The notes under the pieces were generated by a model. It was not told where the DNA came from. It saw only the letters and a program-made list of their open reading frames with translations, and did no database searches. From Geobacter sp. (GTDB lineage Bacteria; Desulfobacterota; Desulfuromonadia; Geobacterales; Geobacteraceae): a DNA stretch of 9,227 bases. Of the stretch, positions 1-6,154 are shown piece after piece (within the stretch, counting starts at the first letter, position 1; each line of letters starts with the position of its first letter). The position numbers and the translations under genes were made by a program. Location of the stretch: contig RPRC01000231.1 in the NCBI GenBank assembly GCA_003857395.1, positions 1-9,227 of the forward strand. The letters are read 5' to 3'.

Positions 1-1473
1 CTTGATGCGTATCCAGTGGCCGAGAGCTCCACGGGGTGCCTCGTGCCAGCCATAACCCTTTGCTTCGGAAGGCCAGGTGGACGGATCCCATTTCTCGTTG
101 TTGTGAGTCGCGTAATCACCACCCTTGATGTTTGCGGTAAGGGCAGCGAGCCAGTCGGGCAGCTTCTGGACCAGCAGCAGGGTTTCGATACCACGGGCGG
201 CGGTTCTGCCGAGGGTGGAGAAGAGCGCTTCCGGACCCACCTGAAGTTTGGCAAGGACCATGTCCACCGCGGCTTTTGTTTCCTTGTGGCCGGAAGCGTA
301 GGCAACGAGGCAGCGGGCCAGAGGACCGACCTCGGTAACCAGGCCGTCGTAGCGTGGCGCCTTGACCCAGGAGTATTTCTTGTCGGTGTCGAGGTACTCG
401 TAGGGCGGTTTCGGGCCGCTGTAATTATACTTGGTTTCGCCTTCCCAGGGATGAAGACCTTTTCCGGGGCCCCCGGCGTAGTCGTACCAGGCATGGTCAA
501 CGTATTCGGCAATTTTTTCCTGATCCACGGGATGTACTTTGCTCAGATCCTTGTTAAGGATCATCCCGCGGGGCATCCAGAGGACCTCCGGCTTGCCGCT
601 GTTGTCGGAGGGAAACTCTCCGTAGCTCATGAAGTTGCCGACGCCGCCGCCGATGCCGGCCCATTCCTTGTAAAAGGACGCCACAGCCAGAAGGTCGGGA
701 ATATAGACCTTTTCGACAAATTCCTTCGCCCGTGCCAGCAAGCGGCTGATCTCCATCAGCTTGTCAGCATTGAGGGCGTTCTGTGAATCGGGGTCGATCG
801 GGATGGCCATGCCGCCAACAAGGAAGGTCTGGGGATGGGGGTTCTTGCTCCCCAGGATTGCATGGATCCGGATAATGTCCTTTTGCCACTCTAACGCCTC
901 CAGATAGTGGGCGGTGGCCATCAGGTTCGCTTCCGGCGGCAGCTTGTAGGCCGGGTGTCCCCAATAAGCATTGGCAAAGGGACCGAGGCGTCCCTTGCTG
1001 ACAAAGGCCTGCAGTTTTTCCTGGATCCCCTTGAAGTAGGTGGGGGAGTTGAGCGGCCAGTCGGACAAGGATGCAGCCAGTGCGGCAGTCTTTGCCGGAT
1101 CCGCCTTCAACGCTGAGGTAATATCGACCCAGTCAAGGGCATGCAGATGATAGAAATGTATCACATGGTCCTGAACGTTCTGGACGCCCATGATAATATT
1201 TCTGATCAGTTCCGCATTGGGCGGAATCTTGATGCCGAGAGCGTGCTCCACGCTCCTGATGGAGGCAATGGAATGGACCGTGGTGCAGACACCGCAGAAA
1301 CGTTGAACAAAAACCCAGGCGTCACGTGGATCGCGCCCTTGCAGAATCTCTTCGATCCCGCGGAACATGGTACTGCTGCTCCAGGCATCGGTCACCTGGT
1401 TGCCGGACACTTCGGCTTCGATCCGGAGGTGCCCTTCTATTCTGGTAATTGGGTCAATGACGATTTTGGCCAT
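1..1473 (-). CDS. hyaL: [NiFe] hydrogenase large subunit, Hya-type (3' end cut by window edge)
   Basis: Catalytic subunit of an uptake [NiFe] hydrogenase, holding the Ni-Fe(CN)2CO site that splits H2. The reverse strand is open for 491 codons from the ATG at 1471-1473 to base 1. The N-terminus reads MAKIVIDPITRIEGHLRIE, the classic RIEGH motif. The first Ni-binding pair follows as RFCGVC, with Cys60 and Cys63. The family's C-terminal DPCxxCxxH motif, which supplies the other two Ni ligands and is the maturation-protease site, is not reached, so roughly 70-100 residues lie beyond the left edge. The start is firm: only 3 bases separate it from the small-subunit stop, and an AGGAGG site sits inside the end of the small-subunit gene, which suggests translational coupling. 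The small-large gene order resembles Geobacter Hya rather than Hyb, where other genes separate the two subunits (known from the family; the subgroup is inferred). Confidence 0.96.
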   Translation of the reverse strand, partial: MAKIVIDPITRIEGHLRIEAEVSGNQVTDAWSSSTMFRGIEEILQGRDPRDAWVFVQRFCGVCTTVHSIASIRSVEHALGIKIPPNAELIRNIIMGVQNVQDHVIHFYHLHALDWVDITSALKADPAKTAALAASLSDWPLNSPTYFKGIQEKLQAFVSKGRLGPFANAYWGHPAYKLPPEANLMATAHYLEALEWQKDIIRIHAILGSKNPHPQTFLVGGMAIPIDPDSQNALNADKLMEISRLLARAKEFVEKVYIPDLLAVASFYKEWAGIGGGVGNFMSYGEFPSDNSGKPEVLWMPRGMILNKDLSKVHPVDQEKIAEYVDHAWYDYAGGPGKGLHPWEGETKYNYSGPKPPYEYLDTDKKYSWVKAPRYDGLVTEVGPLARCLVAYASGHKETKAAVDMVLAKLQVGPEALFSTLGRTAARGIETLLLVQKLPDWLAALTANIKGGDYATHNNEKWDPSTWPSEAKGYGWHEAPRGALGHWIRIK

Positions 1474-1476
1474 AGG

Positions 1477-2598
1477 TTACTCCTCCTTCCTTCCATCTTC
1501 AGCCTTATCCTTCTTGAGGGCACTGATGATTCCGTGGCCCGCGAATGCCGCGGCAGTAGCAATTGCAAGCCCGGCGCCGATCTCGTTAGCCGTATATTCG
1601 ACACCAAATCCCGGGACATTCGGCAGACGCCGGTAAAATGGCGTCATGGTATCCCAGAAATTCGCTTCGGAACAACCAACGCACCCATGCCCGGCTCCTA
1701 CCGGCCAGCTGGTTTTATCGTTGTACCGCTGAGTAGGACAGTTGTGGAAGGTTTCAGGTCCCTTGCAGCCCATTTTGTAGAGACAGTGTCCTTTGCGGTG
1801 GGCCTCGTCACCCCATTGTTCCACGTACTGACCGGCATCGAAGTGCGGACGCCGTTCGCAGTTGTCATGTATCCTCTTTCCATAGGCAAACAATGGCCGG
1901 CCTTGGCTGTCGGTAGCGGGCAATTTGCCGAAGGTGAGATAATGGACTATCGTCGCGGTAAGATTGTCAGGATTCAAGGGGCAACCGGGAAGGTTGATGA
2001 CTGTCGCTCCCGGAACCGCTTCTTTCACCCCGACCGCACCGGTGGGATTCGGTGCCGCGGCAGGAATACCGCCGAAGGTGGCGCAGGTCCCGACCGCAAT
2101 GGTTGCAAAAGCGTTGCCGCAGACCTCCCTCGCTACATCAAGGGATGATTTGCCGCCAACACAGCTGTAGACGCCCCCGTCTTTCATCGGGATGGAACCT
2201 TCCACCACGACGATGTATTTCCCCTTATTCTCACGAACCGCCTTCATCAGGTTCTCTTCCGCCTGGTGGCCGGCAGCGGCCATAATGGTTTCGTGGTAAT
2301 CAATGGACAGGACGTCCAGAATTATGTCAGCGACGGAAGGGTTTGAAGCCCGAAGCAACGCTTCCGTGTCGCCAGCGCAATCCTGGAATTCAAGCCAGAC
2401 AAGGGTGGGACGCTGAACCTCGTCAAGTGCCTGGGCAATTTTGGGAGCAAAAGTTATAGGCAGTGCCAATGCCGCAGACATTGCAGTACAGAACTTCATA
2501 AAGTCGCGACGGGAAACTCCCTTTTCCTCCCAAACAGTCCTTTTTTCGCTGTGCCGTTCTTCGGCAAGAATCCCTTGTTCCTTGTCTTTACTATCCAT
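1477..2598 (-). CDS. hyaS: [NiFe] hydrogenase small subunit, Tat-exported, with Asp in the proximal Fe-S site
   Basis: Electron-transfer subunit carrying three Fe-S clusters, 373 residues. A long N-terminal leader holds the Tat motif SRRDFMK (29-35; twin Arg 30-31) and a hydrophobic stretch to about residue 57, so the mature heterodimer should be periplasmic. Proximal-cluster ligands are Cys74, Cys172 and Cys206; the position normally held by the second Cys of CxxC is Asp77 (motif CAGDTE). Distal cluster: His244, Cys247, Cys272, Cys278. Medial cluster: Cys287, Cys306, Cys309. A hydrophobic segment at about 339-360, followed by a charged tail, is a likely membrane anchor. The start has AAGGAGG (2609-2615) 10 bases upstream. 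A Cys3Asp proximal cluster is known in actinobacterial-type (group 1h) enzymes, and I recall similar motifs in Geobacter-type group 1f enzymes; assignment to 1f is inference. No cytochrome b partner is visible; it may lie beyond the left edge. Confidence 0.97.
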   Translation of the reverse strand: MDSKDKEQGILAEERHSEKRTVWEEKGVSRRDFMKFCTAMSAALALPITFAPKIAQALDEVQRPTLVWLEFQDCAGDTEALLRASNPSVADIILDVLSIDYHETIMAAAGHQAEENLMKAVRENKGKYIVVVEGSIPMKDGGVYSCVGGKSSLDVAREVCGNAFATIAVGTCATFGGIPAAAPNPTGAVGVKEAVPGATVINLPGCPLNPDNLTATIVHYLTFGKLPATDSQGRPLFAYGKRIHDNCERRPHFDAGQYVEQWGDEAHRKGHCLYKMGCKGPETFHNCPTQRYNDKTSWPVGAGHGCVGCSEANFWDTMTPFYRRLPNVPGFGVEYTANEIGAGLAIATAAAFAGHGIISALKKDKAEDGRKEE

Positions 2599-2757
2599 AG
2601 TAACTGAACCTCCTTGCTGGTAACAGCGGGTTACAAACCGCTCTCTCTGACTTTCGCAACCCCGGCAACGTTATTCCGATACACTCCTGAAATTCTGAAA
2701 CGACTTTTCTATAATACATAATCATCGTAATATCAATATATTTATTTTTTTAATAGT

Positions 2758-2775
2758 CCAATAAAATTTTATTGG
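2758..2775. promoter_or_regulatory. 18-bp perfect palindrome over the hydrogenase -10 box (possible operator)
   Basis: CCAATAAAATTTTATTGG is a perfect inverted repeat with no spacer. It covers the predicted -10 element (2766-2771) and the predicted start site near 2759. A dimeric repressor bound here would block polymerase, so it is a reasonable operator candidate. The symmetry and position are seen; the operator role is inferred, and AT-rich palindromes can also arise by chance. Confidence 0.4.
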
Positions 2776-2793
2776 TTTCTCAGGGGTTGTCAA
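2766..2793 (-). promoter_or_regulatory. Sigma70-like promoter of the hydrogenase operon
   Basis: On the minus strand a perfect -35 TTGACA (2788-2793) is followed by a 16-base spacer and a -10 TAAAAT (2766-2771; 5 of 6 to consensus). Transcription would start near 2759, giving a leader of about 160 bases before the small-subunit ATG at 2598. A weaker second candidate lies downstream: TTGATA (2731-2736), 17 bases, TATAGA (2708-2713), inside a very AT-rich tract. The leader also holds a short hairpin (AGCGG 2625-2629 with CCGCT 2638-2642) just upstream of the ribosome binding site. A sigma54 match was looked for at the same place and does not have the right spacing. Promoter assignment rests on consensus only. 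Confidence 0.6.
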
Positions 2794-2808
2794 GGTATTG
2801 CCAGGAAA

Positions 2809-2833
2809 TGTAACGAAGTTTTATTTCGTAACA
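2809..2833. promoter_or_regulatory. Inverted repeat upstream of the hydrogenase promoter (activator site or weak hairpin)
   Basis: TGTAACGAA (2809-2817) and TTCGTAACA (2825-2833) are inverted copies with one mismatch in nine and a 7-base spacer. The centre is near 2821, about 62 bases upstream of the predicted hydrogenase start, a typical position for a class I activator. The half-sites do not match the CRP or FNR consensus. Because this lies about 50 bases past the pckA stop, it could instead be an RNA hairpin at the end of that transcript. Confidence 0.35.
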
Positions 2834-2857
2834 CCAGCGGATACCAAGCGGCAAGAA

Positions 2858-2878
2858 GAACCGGATTTCAGTCCGTTC
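2858..2878 (-). terminator. Possible terminator hairpin after pckA
   Basis: Read on the minus strand, GAACGGA, a 6-base loop and TCCGGTTC form a 7-bp stem with one bulged G, starting seven bases after the pckA stop codon (2885-2887). The following TTCTTCTTG is U-rich but not a clean T-tract. It is a moderate candidate for ending the pckA transcript before the hydrogenase promoter; the AT-rich inverted repeat at 2809-2833 may add to it. Confidence 0.4.
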
Positions 2879-2884
2879 TCTCAG

Positions 2885-4429
2885 CTACCCCTCAAACTGT
2901 TTGAAGTTTTCACGGAATCTCTTCACCAGATCGCAGGCCATTCTTTCGTATAACGTCGCATCTGGCCAAACATTAGCTGGATTGAGGATAGAGGAGGGAA
3001 TTTCGGGGCACTCGGTCGGGATATCAAGCCCGAAAAATGGTTCGTGAACAAAGGGAATTGCGTCGAACGCTCCGGCCAGTGCGGCGTGGATCATTGCCCT
3101 GGTGTGATCGATGCGGATTCGACTGCCGATGCCGAAACCTCCCCCGCTCCAGCCGGTGTTGACTAACCAGCAGCGCACCCCGTGGCGGGCGATTTTGTCC
3201 CGCAAAAGCCCTGCATAGACCGATGGGTGGAGGGGCAGAAAGGGTGCTCCGAAACAGGCGGAAAAAGTGGCTTGCGGTTCTTTGCCGAGGCCATCCTCGG
3301 TACCGGCAATTTTCGCACTGTATCCGGACAGAAAATGGAACATGGCCTGCTCGGGTGTGAGGCGGGCAATGGGGGGAATAACGCCGAAAGCATCGCAGGT
3401 CAGCATGAAAATATTTTTCGGATGAGCAGCGGTTCCGGTCTGAATCGCGTTACGAATGTTCCTGATGGCATAGGCCGCCCGGGTATTTTCCGTCAGAGAA
3501 GCGTCATCCAGATCGATCCTTCGGGAAACGGGGTCAATGACCACGTTTTCCAGCACCGTGCCGAAACGGTGGGTACACGCATGGATCTCCGGTTCGAGTT
3601 CCTGCGAAAGGTTGATTACCTTGGCATAACATCCCCCCTCGATATTAAAGACCCCCTCGTCATCCCAGCCATGCTCGTCATCGCCGATCAAAAACCGATT
3701 CGGATCAGCGGAAAGAGTTGTCTTGCCGGTACCCGAGAGCCCGAAAAAAATTGCCACTTCACCGTCAGGCCCTACGTTGGCCGAGCAGTGCATGGAGAGG
3801 GTATTGTGTTCCCGGGGCAGGATATAATTCATGACGCTGAAAATGGCTTTTTTGATCTCTCCGCCATAGCTTGTCCCGCCGATGAGAATCAGTTTTTCAG
3901 TGAAGTTCAACAGGATAATGACATCGGAATTGGTGCCGTCAGACTCGGGAGAAGCATGAAACGAGGGTGCCGCAATGAGAGTAAATTCAGGACGGTGGGC
4001 AGCCAGTTCAGAGGCCGTCGGGCAGATAAACAGGGAGCGGGCAAACAGGGAATGCCAGGCATTTTCCGTAATGACGCGGATGGGCAGGCGATGACGGCAG
4101 CTCGCGCCGGCAAAACAGTCCTGCACAAAAAGCTCCTTGTCAGTCAAGTGCCGCAGAAGCCGTTGGTAGAGGGAATCGAATCTCTCCGGTGACAGGGAAT
4201 GGTTTACCGGTCCCCACCAGATTGCATCATGGGTACCAGGGTCATCGATGATAAACCTGTCGTTGGGAGACCTTCCGGTATGGGGAGTAGTTGTAATGAC
4301 AACCGGCCCCCCATGGGCAAGGAGCGCTTCCCCTTTCCTGACAATCGCCTCGTACAGCCGGGGGGTCGTCAGGTTCCAGTGGATATCTCCCGAAGTACTG
4401 ATGCCGTGCATTTCAAGGTTTCGTAGCAT
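2885..4429 (-). CDS. pckA: Phosphoenolpyruvate carboxykinase (ATP)
   Basis: Cytosolic enzyme converting oxaloacetate and ATP to PEP, CO2 and ADP, the entry to gluconeogenesis from the TCA cycle. From the chosen ATG the product is 514 residues, slightly shorter at the N-terminus than E. coli PckA (540). In order: TGRSPND (51-57; substrate-binding Arg53), SYGGEIKK (187-194; Tyr188, Lys194), SMHCSANVG (His214, a metal ligand), the P-loop GLSGTGKTT (230-238), the metal-binding GDDEHGWDD (249-257), then FNIEGGCYAK (261-270). All expected catalytic residues are present. An in-frame TTG 12 codons upstream (4465) would give 526 residues, but the ATG at 4427-4429 has AAAGG 6 bases before it and the upstream residues do not look like a family N-terminus. 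Single gene with a likely terminator behind it. The fold and motifs mark the ATP-dependent rather than the GTP-dependent family. Confidence 0.96.
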   Translation of the reverse strand: MLRNLEMHGISTSGDIHWNLTTPRLYEAIVRKGEALLAHGGPVVITTTPHTGRSPNDRFIIDDPGTHDAIWWGPVNHSLSPERFDSLYQRLLRHLTDKELFVQDCFAGASCRHRLPIRVITENAWHSLFARSLFICPTASELAAHRPEFTLIAAPSFHASPESDGTNSDVIILLNFTEKLILIGGTSYGGEIKKAIFSVMNYILPREHNTLSMHCSANVGPDGEVAIFFGLSGTGKTTLSADPNRFLIGDDEHGWDDEGVFNIEGGCYAKVINLSQELEPEIHACTHRFGTVLENVVIDPVSRRIDLDDASLTENTRAAYAIRNIRNAIQTGTAAHPKNIFMLTCDAFGVIPPIARLTPEQAMFHFLSGYSAKIAGTEDGLGKEPQATFSACFGAPFLPLHPSVYAGLLRDKIARHGVRCWLVNTGWSGGGFGIGSRIRIDHTRAMIHAALAGAFDAIPFVHEPFFGLDIPTECPEIPSSILNPANVWPDATLYERMACDLVKRFRENFKQFEG

Positions 4430-4644
4430 CGAACGCCTTTCCCTTTTACGAGTAACCCTGAACAAAAGTCGGACAGCAGCAGGTGAAAGTGCACTTGACG
4501 AAACGGGGCGCCCTGTTCCCGCTGGTGCATGTCATCGCGAGCAAAGGGAGAGACCTTTACGGCTGTCGCAAAATTATCGAGCTTACTCTCTTCGTTCACA
4601 ATGACACCCTATAAACTATAACACCGATTACATGATGCGTTATA
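4430..4644. other. Non-coding region upstream of pckA
   Basis: No convincing gene. A GTG-started minus-strand frame (4369-4599) overlaps the start of pckA, lacks a good ribosome binding site and resembles nothing I know. The minus strand at about 4600-4645 is AT-rich with TATAGT and TATAGG boxes but no matching -35, so the pckA promoter is not fixed. If transcription starts there, the pckA leader would be about 180 bases. I looked for c-di-GMP (GEMM) and other riboswitch signatures and could not match one. Confidence 0.4.
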
Positions 4645-4763
4645 CCAATTCCAGATCAAGGATGATCTCAAGGCGGCGAGGATTGAGGCTGCGAGGCGTA
4701 CTAAAGAGTACGTTGAGCAGCCGAAGACGAGCCAACGCAGAGAGGGCCTTGATATGGAATTGG
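4645..4763. repeat. About 119-bp imperfect palindromic element (MITE/REP-like)
   Basis: The outer arms CCAATTCCAGATCAAGG (4645-4661) and the inverse of 4747-4763 agree at 16 of 17 positions. The centre forms a second stem: GGCTGC (4687-4692) with GCAGCC (4717-4722), and CGTACT (4697-4702) with AGTACG (4707-4712), around an AAAG loop (4703-4706). The parts between pair poorly, partly by G-U. Both halves share nearly the same centre (4704), so the whole element folds as one long hairpin. It sits in an intergenic space and carries no transposase. I have an impression of similar palindromes, and spurious small ORFs drawn from them, scattered through Geobacter-type genomes; that is memory, not a search. 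Confidence 0.7.
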
Positions 4764-4793
4764 AATTACCCTGTTTACAAATGGATCTGTCCG

Positions 4794-4833
4794 GGAAACA
4801 CAAAGGGCGGGTTGCCCCGCCCAGCGTGTTTCC
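4794..4833 (-). terminator. Large two-part hairpin after the aminotransferase gene
   Basis: GGAAACAC (4794-4801) pairs perfectly with GTGTTTCC (4826-4833). Inside, GGGCGGG (4805-4811) pairs perfectly with CCCGCCC (4816-4822) around a TTGC loop, with a 3-by-3 internal bulge. It begins 17 bases past the aminotransferase stop codon on the minus strand. No T-tract follows, so it is either an atypical terminator or an mRNA 3'-end stabiliser. The pairing is seen directly; termination is inferred from position. Confidence 0.6.
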
Positions 4834-4850
4834 TGGAATCCGCCTGAGAA

Positions 4851-5921
4851 CTAGAGACCCGCAAGGAGCTCGTCAACAACCGCAAGAAATTCCTCAAGGT
4901 CGGCCATCTGCGTATCTCCCATATGGGCAATGCGGAATGTCTGGCCCTTGATCTTGCCATAGCCGTCATCAAAGGCATAACCACGCTCACCGAGCTGTTT
5001 CTTCAAGGTTGCGAGGTCGGAACCCTTGGTATTCACCGCACAGGTCAGGGCAACGGAACGGTAGGGGGCTTCGGGATAGAAGCCGTAGCCATTTTTTTCA
5101 ATCCATTGTGCAACCCGCGCAGCCAGTTCACGATGTCGGGCCCAGCGATTCTCCAGCCCCTCGGCGAACATCCGGTCAAGCTGTTTGTCCAGAGCGAAAA
5201 TCTGGGAAATGCAGGGAGTAGAAGGGGTATTGTCTTTTGCGTCAGCCGCATCGAACTCGAGAAAATCGAAGTAATAGCCTCGCCCCTCAATGGTCTTGGC
5301 CTTTTCAAGAGCGCGTTCGCTGGCGGTAAAAACCGCAAGACCCGGAGGAAGGGCGAAGGCCTTCTGGACACCGAACAGGCAACAGTCAATGCCGAGCTCG
5401 TCAACCGGGATCTTCAAGGCGCTCATGGATGACACCGTGTCAACGATGGAAATCACCTGCGGATATTTCTTAAGAACTTCGGCAATTTCCGGGAGCGGCG
5501 ACATGACACCGGTCGAGGTTTCGTTGTGAACCAGGGTCATGGCATCGTACTTGCCGGTGGCCAGCGCCTCGTCTACCATTTCAGGGGTAATAGGCTTGCC
5601 CCATTCCGCCTTGAAGGCATCGGCCTCCTTGCCGCAACGCTTGGTAACATCGTGCCATTTGTTGGAAAATGCTCCGTTGCAGAAGTTGGCGCAGCGAGTC
5701 GCCACAAGGTTCCGTACCGCCCCCTCCATTACGCCGAAAGCGCTTGAAGTCGAGAGAAAAACCTTTCCCTCGGTGAAGAGGAGTTTTTTCAGTTTCTCTT
5801 TCACCGCCCCATGCAAAAGGGCATACTCCTTCATACGGTGACCGATCATCGGGGTCGCCATTGCCTGAAGTATCTCAGGGTGGACCTCGACCGGACCTGG
5901 GATAAAGAGTTTCTTTGCCAT
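4851..5921 (-). CDS. PLP-dependent class-V aminotransferase (Ala/Ser-glyoxylate type)
   Basis: Cytosolic fold-type I aminotransferase, 356 residues, the normal family length. The N-terminal IPGPVEVHPEIL (6-17) is typical of alanine-glyoxylate / serine-pyruvate aminotransferases. STSSAFGVMEG (58-67) binds the PLP phosphate, Asp161 in the DTVSS motif pairs with the pyridine nitrogen, Lys187 in GVQKAFALPPG is the Schiff-base lysine, and Arg330 in FRIAHMGD should bind the substrate carboxylate. The chosen start (ATG at 5919-5921) has GAAAGGA 6 bases before it; a longer frame to 5990 runs through the promoter leader and is not protein-like. Known family members act on alanine, serine or phosphoserine with glyoxylate, pyruvate or 2-oxoglutarate; the substrate cannot be read from sequence. 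No serA lies next to it, so a phosphoserine role is only a possibility. Confidence 0.9.
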   Translation of the reverse strand: MAKKLFIPGPVEVHPEILQAMATPMIGHRMKEYALLHGAVKEKLKKLLFTEGKVFLSTSSAFGVMEGAVRNLVATRCANFCNGAFSNKWHDVTKRCGKEADAFKAEWGKPITPEMVDEALATGKYDAMTLVHNETSTGVMSPLPEIAEVLKKYPQVISIVDTVSSMSALKIPVDELGIDCCLFGVQKAFALPPGLAVFTASERALEKAKTIEGRGYYFDFLEFDAADAKDNTPSTPCISQIFALDKQLDRMFAEGLENRWARHRELAARVAQWIEKNGYGFYPEAPYRSVALTCAVNTKGSDLATLKKQLGERGYAFDDGYGKIKGQTFRIAHMGDTQMADLEEFLAVVDELLAGL

Positions 5922-5995
5922 GTGTGTTCCTTTCAAATGTTTGATAGGGGCCGCGCGGGGTCCCCTCCGGGAAGACCTGTGTAACTGCACCGCAA

Positions 5996-6024
5996 AAGCT
6001 ATCAGACCCGGAATAAATTGTCAA
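5996..6024 (-). promoter_or_regulatory. Promoter of the aminotransferase gene
   Basis: Minus strand: perfect -35 TTGACA (6019-6024), 17-base spacer, and an extended -10 of TGA then TAGCTT (5996-6001). The hexamer itself is weak (3 of 6) but the TG extension compensates. Transcription would start near 5989, giving a leader of about 68 bases that contains a GC-rich self-complementary stretch (5947-5965; GGGG...CCCC flanking CCGCGCGG). Confidence 0.55.
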
Positions 6025-6074
6025 CTGGTTGTTACAAAAGGGGTTTTCTCGAATCCTAAGGGTCTTGTATCCGG

Positions 6075-6102
6075 TTGTCATAAGAGCGGTTTCTGATATT
6101 AT
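6075..6102 (+). promoter_or_regulatory. Promoter of the ImcH-like cytochrome gene
   Basis: Plus strand: -35 TTGTCA (6075-6080; 5 of 6), 16-base spacer ending in TGA (an extended -10), and -10 TATTAT (6097-6102; 5 of 6). The start site would be near 6109, about 45 bases before the ATG at 6155. It faces away from the aminotransferase promoter with 50 bases between the two -35 boxes. Confidence 0.65.
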
Positions 6103-6154
6103 TGGAGACTAGTCCGTTCAGCAAAGATATCAGATTTTGCGGGGGGAGCCACCA

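Noticed and set aside
16..786. 256-codon plus-strand open frame
   Set aside because: Antisense shadow of the hydrogenase large subunit; no recognisable domains, and the opposite strand carries clear family motifs.
1141..2148. 335-codon plus-strand open frame spanning both hydrogenase genes
   Set aside because: Antisense to both subunits, no recognisable domains; produced by the codon bias of the real genes.
2788..2806. Possible sigma54 promoter (TGGCA...TTGAC) for the hydrogenase operon
   Set aside because: The GG and GC elements are not at the required spacing and the -12 GC is missing; the sigma70-like reading is better.
3182..4192. 336-codon plus-strand open frame
   Set aside because: Fully antisense to pckA, whose catalytic motifs are intact on the minus strand.
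4369..4599. 76-codon minus-strand frame overlapping the start of pckA
   Set aside because: GTG start without a good ribosome binding site, out of frame with pckA, unfamiliar sequence; probably leader RNA or spacer.
4430..4600. Possible riboswitch in the pckA leader
   Set aside because: No match to GEMM c-di-GMP/cGAMP, glycine, SAM or other core motifs I could check by eye.
4609..4847. Short frames on both strands (64 and 71 codons) across the palindrome
   Set aside because: They translate the inverted repeat itself; low-complexity Arg/Leu/Ser-rich products typical of mis-called repeat ORFs.
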